NCBI GenBank assembly: GCA_021186555.1
Contig: JAJKFL010000005.1
Coordinates: forward strand, 22,508,635-22,572,634
Length of the DNA stretch: 64,000 nucleotides
Direction of reading: 5' to 3'
From: Reticulitermes speratus
Lineage: Eukaryota > Arthropoda > Insecta > Blattodea > Rhinotermitidae
The position numbers and the translations under genes are program-made. The notes under the pieces were generated by a model. The model worked only from the letters and a program-made list of their open reading frames with translations. It did no database searches and was not told where the DNA came from. Shown piece by piece: positions 57,150-64,000 of this stretch (position 1 is the first letter of the stretch; each line of letters opens with the position of its first letter).

Positions 57150-57260
57150 TTCGATCTTTGTGTATATGATCAGGGTACAGAGATGAACAAGGCAGAAGGT
57201 TCCTCGATTCGCCGGTACTTCCCTACCTAACTGCACTGCATTACAATCTAGAAGTCTGCA
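57150..57260 (+). mobile_element. Penelope-type repeat, strongly decayed
   Basis: CTCCTTCGATCTTTGTG, GAACAAGGCAGAAGGTTCC, CCGGTACTTCCCTACCTAAC and CATTACAATCTAGAAG align in order with 41727-41850. No core block is left. Confidence 0.35.
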
Positions 57261-57424
57261 CACTTCGTAGTCATCACCATGAGAAACTCAAACCTATCTT
57301 ATACATTTCTTGAAAGACAGCTTTGTTGAATAGGCAGTAGGACTAATTTAGTGTCAGCAAAGTCTGAGTGTATGGCAGTGACGAGAAAAGAAAAATGTCG
57401 TTTAATACACAACAACAAAAACGT

Positions 57425-57716
57425 AAAAGGTAAAATTCTCCTTGTATACGCAATTAATTCATATAGGGGGAGTAGAGGTATAGCTGCAATTATTCTTAAC
57501 CTTGGCATTAGATGGTGACGATTGGTGTAGTTCACGTTCCGGCCGCTTTACCCCAAGAAAAGCACCCTGTTACCCATTGAATAGGATGCTATGTGGGTCC
57601 CAGAGCTGGTTTGATGTTTTGGAGAAAAACCATTCACTTACTTCAGCCGGGATTTGAACCCCGGGTTCTTCAGCCCATTGACTGATCACAATACTGACAA
57701 ATTCTGAGACGTAACG
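57425..57716 (-). mobile_element. SINE-3, diverged but long copy
   Basis: The complement gives a B box GGGGTTCAAATCCC (57649-57662), GGGACCCACATAGCATCC, AATGGGTAACAGGGTGCTTT, CTTGGGGTAAAGCGGCCGG, a GAACTACACCAATCGTCACC block and TATACCTCTACTCCCCCTAT. It ends GGAGAATTTTACCTTTTAC. This is the most complete minus-strand copy of the family. Confidence 0.7.
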
Positions 57717-57795
57717 CCGTGTAGGTTGGTACATATGTACTGACGTTTCGGAGGAACGTGCTTTCCCCAACTTCACATTAGTTCTGAAGGGAAAG
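57705..57795 (-). mobile_element. Penelope-type repeat abutting the SINE-3
   Basis: The minus strand reads AGTTGGGGAAAGCACGTTCC, TCCGAAACGTCAGTACATAT, GTACCAACCTACACGGCGTT, ACGTC. GGGGAA and TTCCTC can form stem II and GAAACGTC is kept. The preceding CTGANGA is unrecognisable. The SINE-3 head begins within its tail, so the SINE may have inserted there. Confidence 0.5.
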
Positions 57796-58184
57796 GCAGC
57801 GTGATAGTGTTAGCCGCTGCCATGACATGCATATTCACCTCTATGAAATTCTATTCTCACAGCACATCCCTGATGTTCGTGTATGATGTTGATGTAATTT
57901 ATGGATTTTCTTATGTTTTGTTAAGAATATCAGACTGCACAACTTCAACGGACCCCTTTGTCCTTCATGTCTCTAAAATACACATCCACCTGTTTAGTCG
58001 TAACCCGTTTTCTTCCGCTGCAGTCCGATTCCACACTTAAGAACCATAAAACTGCGTGACTCCAGTGTAATCTGTGACACATCTTCACGACTGAACGGGA
58101 TCACGTTGTAACCACAGCAGGCTTTCCACTGTCGATTGCCAGTTACAAGGTCTATTCCGAAATGGAAGGGAAAAAAATAATAAA

Positions 58185-58275
58185 TAATTTTGCCTGAGGA
58201 TGGGGACGGAGCTAGTCCCCAAAACGTTGTATTCAAACGAGTTGACGCGGCTGTGCGCCCGAGAAGACTATATTG
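58185..58275 (+). mobile_element. Penelope-type ribozyme-like repeat
   Basis: CCTGAGGATGGGGACGGAGC, TAGTCCCCAAAACGTTGTAT, then TTGACGCGGCTGTGCGCCCG and AGAAGAC. CTGAGGA is intact, GGGGAC and GTCCCC form a perfect 6-bp stem II, and GAAAC has become AAAAC. The tail matches the family end. Confidence 0.5.
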
Positions 58276-58299
58276 AAAATAATACTCTCCATGATTTAC

Positions 58300-61200
58300 T
58301 ACATATTTATTCCTCGTCCAGTGAAAAAGCATTTTAAATCCCCTGGTTTGAAGAAGCTGAAATATTTTACGTTTAACAGAATAATACATTTTTCCAGTTG
58401 TGTTTACAGCATGCGGGCATTAATAAATCTGACACTACCTGAGCAGACGTCGTAAGAAGATACATATATAATTTTGGAGCTGACCTAAGTGCCTCAGTCG
58501 TATTCATCAGTGTGAAAGGTGCGCTTTATCTCAATCTTCTTCTTACGATTTAATTCAAGGTATTGTTACAAATAACATAACTAACGTTCTTGTATTAAAA
58601 CCAGAAGGCTGCATACACTAAGATAAAACCCTGGGGCAGTTCCATCCATCTACAGTTTTCAGAAACCCTTTCCAATCTTTTGCCATCGACATATCTCCTA
58701 AGTCTTTCACTGTCACCTTGTAAGATATTACTCTACCAAAATTATTATGCTTATCCCTATTCAAGTTGCATGCATACCGCATGATAACCTTCTTGACCTA
58801 CTTATTGTAACGTTAGGTAGCTCGCATAAATCAAGTCCCGAAATGCCTGCCTACTTCAGACTTACAGTGTTTAAAAACTGGTTCTGGAAATGAAACAAAA
58901 CTTTAAAGGTTTCTGATGTTATCTGACGGACAAGGCATAACATATACGAGTATATATATGTATGTGTGTAATATAAATATATTTACGTGATATAAATAAG
59001 GCATGCAAGTTAAATGACTGTCTTTGGAGCCCAGGCAAAATAATCCACAAAGTATTATTCTGTCACATTTTTATTCCGAAGAATATTTTGAAACACTGTT
59101 TGCACTGATTTTCTTTATTTTTTTTCGGCCAGTTCACCTAAGATATATGGTGTAAGCAGTACCCTGTGAATCTGTTCCCAGAATTTGTAAGGGCTTATTA
59201 TTTTTAAAATTCGGTGGGGGCTAACCCGTAATAGAAACATGTAACTGAAGGTAATGTGGCAGTGATGATGATGATGAGAAATGCATACAAACACGTATGT
59301 ATGTCCTAAGTCAGCTTCTGGCGAACCTTTCAGTCGACGCACCTCCTTTTCTGAAAGTGAAAGTTGAGGTACCCTTCTACAGTGCAGAATTATTTGTTAA
59401 AATGTTACAATATACATATAGGCCCTTTAGACCTGTGGATAATACATCGTGTACCCCCTCTTGAGGCTGCTCATATCCCTGCGGATACTCGTAACCGGGG
59501 TTCAGAACCCTTGTGTAGGCTAACTTGAAACAGGCGTCCCTTCGTTCGCCCAGCTGATGTTTATAGCATTTGAATTTTATAATTTTGCAGAATGTATGAA
59601 GTCGAGATGTAAGAACAGAGACCATTCTCACCCCCCCCCCAAATAATCTTTTTTGTATACAATTCCATACCAATGCATGTTTAGGGTTTGTTGAAATTGT
59701 ATGCAAGAATTTAGTTGCTACCTCACAGAAAACACATTACGTGTCCATTGTGAAGACCAATCGGTTAACGGTGTTTAGGAAAATACCTGGTGTTAGTTCT
59801 GAGAATAATGTGAATACATAAATACGCTCTATGGCAAAAGGCGGAGTTTCTTATTGTTAAAATAGGTGGTATATAGGGTTACCACTGGACTTGTGAAGCA
59901 GCTAATTTGCTTTTCAGCAAACTTTATTTAATGCTTTATTGAAAACGTTTATTTAGACAGATTGTGATGCTCAATGTTGAAATATTTATTAATTCTTTCA
60001 AAACGAATTTTATGTAAATAATGTTTTAAACGTTAGGCGATTCAAGCGTCTTGTAGATCTCGAAATAAGAAAGGAAAACATAAAGTCCCCCTTTATTTAA
60101 TTGTATCGAAAACCGTAAGATTTACGAAACCCCGCTCCGAGAATAAAATATTTCAATTTCGATAGAACTTGTGCCGAAACGTTGTCATTCCGATAACTCT
60201 TAGCTAGTAACGCTTGAGTTGCCAGCAGGTATGAATGTAGAAATTCATGCAGAAGTTGGCAGTAGGATAAAACTTGCAGGTAACAGACGTGACGGAACGA
60301 GTTACAACCAGAATTAGCTAGTCTGTGGAGCGCACTGCAGATGCACGGAGCACTAATAACGTCAAATGAAGCGTTGTAGAACACAACACGAGGAACGACA
60401 ACAAAATAGTGCCAATAAATATGTGTTCTGTGTTAAAGTGTGGGTAGTATTTTTATGGAAGTGAGTTTGCAAGGGAGTGAAGGACGAAAAGTGACTACAG
60501 GCTGAGAATCGGGGCTTTTTAATATATGGCGGCTAAGAATTCACACGAAAATTGGAGGTATTTATAAAAACACTGTAGTTAGTAATGGTTTAAGGTTAGA
60601 AATTCTATGGAGTATAATAATATAAAAATAATGAAGATATTTAAATTTTATTTGCTATATCGTGACAATTGAAGGTTATACGCTTTTAAGGTTCACGTGA
60701 GCCACTATCTACATATGCACTGCTGATGGCACAAGTGTATAAATTCTTCTGTTGTATTGCATTTAGTGGAGATGGTGTGCAAGAACAAAATAAAAAAAAA
60801 ATTATATTTTTACTGCAGAAGCAACTAATGCGAAGTGTGAAATGTGGAAACTAGTCTTACGATGGATGTAAAGGTGCCGCGACAGAGAATAACAAGGTTA
60901 AAAATTTGTGGTTTTTGACGCCGTGTATGTGGGTAGATGAGTACGAATATTTTGGTTCAGTCTGTACGTGAAGATACTGACATCAGGTTTTTGTGAACCT
61001 CAGCTACATATCTAGTAAATTACACTGCTTCGCATCCAAGAAATCGTAATCTTAAATTGTGTAATGCACACAGACACATATAAAAAGCAATCAACTGCGT
61101 TGGTTAGCTCACCTAATTTTCAGTGTCCTCTCAGGTGGCGGATCGTTTGGTTCTGCAAGCAGCTTGCTACACCGACACTATGTTCATTATCCAGGTTAGT

Positions 61201-61458
61201 GGCTGAGAGCTGTAAATTCTTGTAAAAGTAGAAGTTTTACTTACCTGTAACAAAGAAATTTTATATTTAATTTGTGTGCGCAGATACAAATTTTATTTCC
61301 TTTTCTATTACAGAAAATTTAATTTTAGTCACATATTCTGTCATTTTGTATTTACTTAACGTAATAGATTGTAATCTGAAGGATCTCATGCAGTTACGTC
61401 ACTTCCGATTAACTCTGAATCTGATAATGAACATTGGGATACTTTGTTGACTTGTACA
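58300..61458. other. unique AT-rich sequence
   Basis: Contains a run of ten C at about 59631-59641. The 95-residue minus frame at 60097-60384 and the 109-residue one at 59377-59706 show no domain I recognise and no stop-free extension. Confidence 0.4.
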
Positions 61459-61470
61459 AAGACAGGGCTT

Positions 61471-61731
61471 TTTTTTAATGGCTCGACAACCCCTTGGGGG
61501 CCTAGGCCGCCTCATTTTTCGAGGCTTCATGATCACACACTTTTTAGACACAGCACACTCGGTAGGACTCCTCTGGACGAGGGACCAGCCCGTCGCAGAG
61601 ATCTCTACCTGACAACACACAACACTCACAAGAGACAGACATCCATGCACCCGGCGGAATTCGAACCCACAATCCCAGTAAGCGAGCGGCCGTAGACCAA
61701 CGCCTTAGATCGCGCGGCCACTGGGATCGGC
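61471..61731 (-). mobile_element. SINE-1, full length with perfect 12-bp target duplication
   Basis: AAGACAGGGCTT is repeated at 61459-61470 and 61732-61743. The complement runs from CCGATCCCAGTGGCCGCGCG and ATCTAAGGCG through a B box GGTTCGAATTCC (61656-61668) and GGAGTCCTACCGAGTGTGCT to GGGGTTGTCGAGCCATTAAA. Highly similar to 10392-10656, so it is one of the younger copies. The frames at 61399-61819 are shadows. Confidence 0.95.
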
Positions 61732-61744
61732 AAGACAGGGCTTC

Positions 61745-62565
61745 ACACATGTTATATCCAGAATTATATTGCGTTCGTGTCTTTTGTGCAACGAAAAGCA
61801 AGTGCTTAGAATCCCACAAGTCCGAAACCGGAAATGCTGTAAGCGTGTAGCTGGCATCATAATTCCAGTTATTCCGTAATGCTCTTGTTTCGTCCGTATG
61901 TGGCTTTACTCAACCTTCCATTAAATACAGTTAGTTACGCCAGGACCTAGTAATCAAAGACATATGTATTACTGTCGAATTTGCAGGAAAGTACATCAAC
62001 AATTTGAAGTATATTCGTAACTATATGCATCACGTGCTGTAACAATAAACACTGCATTTCGCCGGCACCTTATATTTATGTCACATGTGATGCTCACAGT
62101 AAGCAACGATTTTTTCCTACGTAGACTTAACTTGCTGGTCTTTGTAATTGAGACGGACTGTATTTACTGTGAGGTAGGAAATGGACTTTTACGTAAAGTT
62201 TAGATGAACTCCAGTCTTCAGTGTTAATGTTAATTACTTTCTCAAGACGTGTGTCCAGGTTTTACAGTAATCGCCGCGACCTTCAGATTCCCCAGTAGAT
62301 AAGTGTGTGTGTGTGTGTGTGTGGAAGTAGCTGTGATGCAGAGGTAAACTTCATCACTTCCAATCGTGGTATCAGCATAACTTCTTTCATCTTGTGTTAC
62401 ATTCGCACAAATGCCCGTTTATACTGTGCAGTTACCTATATGTTTCAACGCAGATCCTGATGCACTAACGATAGAATTGCAAGGGTTGAAGGAAGTTGTA
62501 TTTTCTCCATGATTTGTTGTTCATTTGCATTCCGATTTAAAGGTGCCGTGTTCTGCTATACCTGT
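61745..62565. other. unique sequence with a (GT)n microsatellite and a D1 scrap
   Basis: A GT tract of about 11 units lies at 62302-62323. At 62128-62180, TGCTGGTCTTTGTAATTGAG and CTGTATTTACTGTGAGGTAG match the D1 dispersed repeat. Confidence 0.55.
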
Positions 62566-62790
62566 TAAGGTAAAGGTCACCATATAACATGCCATGCGTT
62601 AGATGGGGGTCAACGGCAAACCTCGGCCGATTAACCCCCGGGAAAGAGACCGGTACCCATTGTACAGGAGGCTGGCTGAACTTTGGGGCCGGTCTGGATG
62701 GGTACGAAAAGCCTCTCCCCCACCGGGGCTCTGACCAGGGCAGGCTAGACCGTAGCGAGTCGCTATACAGGCCACACTATCCTGGCAGCC
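62566..62790 (-). mobile_element. SINE-3, head and body
   Basis: The complement gives GTGTGGCCTGTATAGCGACT, CGCTACGGTCTAGCCTGCCC, a B-box-like GGTCAGAGCCCC (62725-62736), ACAATGGGTACCGGTCTCTT, CCCGGGGGTTAATCGGCCGA and a tail ACCTTTACCTTAAC. The TATAGCGACTCGCTACGG stretch is identical to the head of the copy at 19096. Confidence 0.75.
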
Positions 62791-62799
62791 CGATTATAA

Positions 62800-64000
62800 C
62801 TGTAGAGAACTTTATTTGCAAAGACACACATTGTGTTTTGTATTTCTTAAATTATATTACCTACACGTAACATTAATTAACATATTAGGCTTGTACAGAG
62901 CTTTTGTAAAGGTCTGCCACCTTTAATACGCTGTCCAGAATACCCGAGCTTTCATTTCGACGTAGACTAAATTAGAGGTCGATTAAATCACCCTCAGGAA
63001 TCTGTTTAATTATTCGAATGCTAACGACATCCTTTCATTCTAAACCATACTGGTACTTTGATGAGAATTGTTGTCATATGACGTATTATACAAATTATTA
63101 TTACAATTTTTCCATAAATAACATTTCCTCGAATACAGCGTAATGCACAAGAGAAGAAATTACGCCGATCCAGTACGGGAACTGACGCACTTGGCCTTCG
63201 CATCATCGTTAGTCTCCAGCTCACTTGTCTGCCAGGGAATATGGATGTTTTATCTTCGCTTTTCCTTAGAAGTTAATCACACGGCTCGGAAGATTCATCA
63301 GCATTGATCTATGTTTCCTACAAATAGGCAGACATATTGGTATCTTTGCTTGACCGATGTGTGGTATAAATAACTGCAACTGGTAGAAGCTACAGGAAAG
63401 CTTACGCTAAAATGCAAGGACACTACAAACGACTTGAATTACGAAACCCGCTCTGCTCTTATATCAGTTTTCGTTTGGGACTTCGGAATTTTTATGTGCT
63501 TGATTTTAATCTCACATTTCTTATAGATTTTCTTTACGATATCGGATCCCTCGTTGACGGTGTTTGTTCTTAACATAAATATTTTTGTAAATTTCCTAAA
63601 CCTCACCTGGTATAACAGGGCTAGAGGCATGGGTTGTTCTCGTATTTCGTTGCATATAATTTAGAAAGAAAATTTCCTGAATAGACAGTTTAAATTATGA
63701 ATGCTATATTTAACTCCGTGTACAAAAATACACGTAACATTCTACTTGTATGGTCGTGTGAAATGTGGCTTATGTTGGACCCATACTAACGAATATCAGA
63801 TTTGATGACAGTTTCTGGTTCTAGTCGACGAACACGAAATTGAATATAAATACTTAAAAAAAGCCTAGGAGATGAAATATGGAGACAGACACACAGTTAT
63901 ATAGGACGACTCATTACGCGTATGTTTTTACAAGAATAACATTAATGATTTAGTTCTAGGCACTGTAATTTACTAATTAATCATTTACGGGATGCATTAT
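62800..64000. other. unique sequence to the window end
   Basis: No coding match or repeat seen. Confidence 0.4.

Overview
This 64 kb window looks like intergenic or intronic DNA of a large, AT-rich, repeat-laden arthropod genome. A cockroach or termite (Blattodea) is my best guess. That guess rests on the style of the tRNA-derived SINEs and other repeats and is inference, not proof. I found no intact host gene, no functional tRNA or rRNA, no CRISPR array and nothing prokaryotic. Almost every short open frame is a chance frame or runs across a repeat. The recognisable coding matter is transposon debris: a Jockey-like non-LTR tail (about 7.55-8.16 kb), two decayed reverse-transcriptase C-terminal relics (8.45-8.66 and 16.32-16.66 kb) and an internally deleted mariner (19.94-20.32 kb).

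Layout. 0-6 kb: sparse, with SINE pieces at 1.6, 4.35 and 5.7 kb and a 24-bp perfect palindrome at 2.47 kb. 7.5-12.4 kb: the densest region, holding the Jockey tail, an RT relic, four same-strand copies of a tRNA-Leu-like SINE (SINE-1), and a 43-bp tandem array of 15 units abutting a broken SINE. 13.8-20.3 kb: Jockey 3' scraps, a SINE-1, three direct copies of a ribozyme-like repeat, a long foldback at 17.0-17.4 kb, a SINE-3 and the mariner. 20.3-28 kb: mostly unique, with two SINE-1 copies, a small foldback and a 44-bp tandem array. 28-36 kb: nearly featureless, with a 33-bp tandem repeat and SINE-3 pieces. 36.9-43.8 kb: foldbacks, a hAT-type non-autonomous element whose left end is iterated 20 times, and a second hAT-type MITE with a perfect 8-bp target duplication. 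44-54 kb: sparse, with foldbacks at 49.7 and 51.1 kb. 54-64 kb: several SINEs with clean target-site duplications and more ribozyme-like repeats.

The most interesting pattern is a recurring motif at about 18 loci. It runs CTGANGA, hairpin, then GAAACRTGT or GAAACGTTGG, often followed by a tail of the type CTACACGGYGTYACATCCC. This is the layout of the minimal hammerhead ribozymes known from Penelope-like retroelements. In five places two copies face each other to form a foldback, and in one place three copies lie head to tail. Most copies have core mutations, so most are probably inactive.

Two other structural stories stand out. The terminal repeat of a hAT-like element, plus a short flank resembling its target duplication, is amplified into exactly 840 bp of alternating 46- and 38-bp units. 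Two SINE families with different tRNA-like heads share a central domain and a TTTACCTTTA 3' tail, which suggests module exchange and one shared LINE partner.
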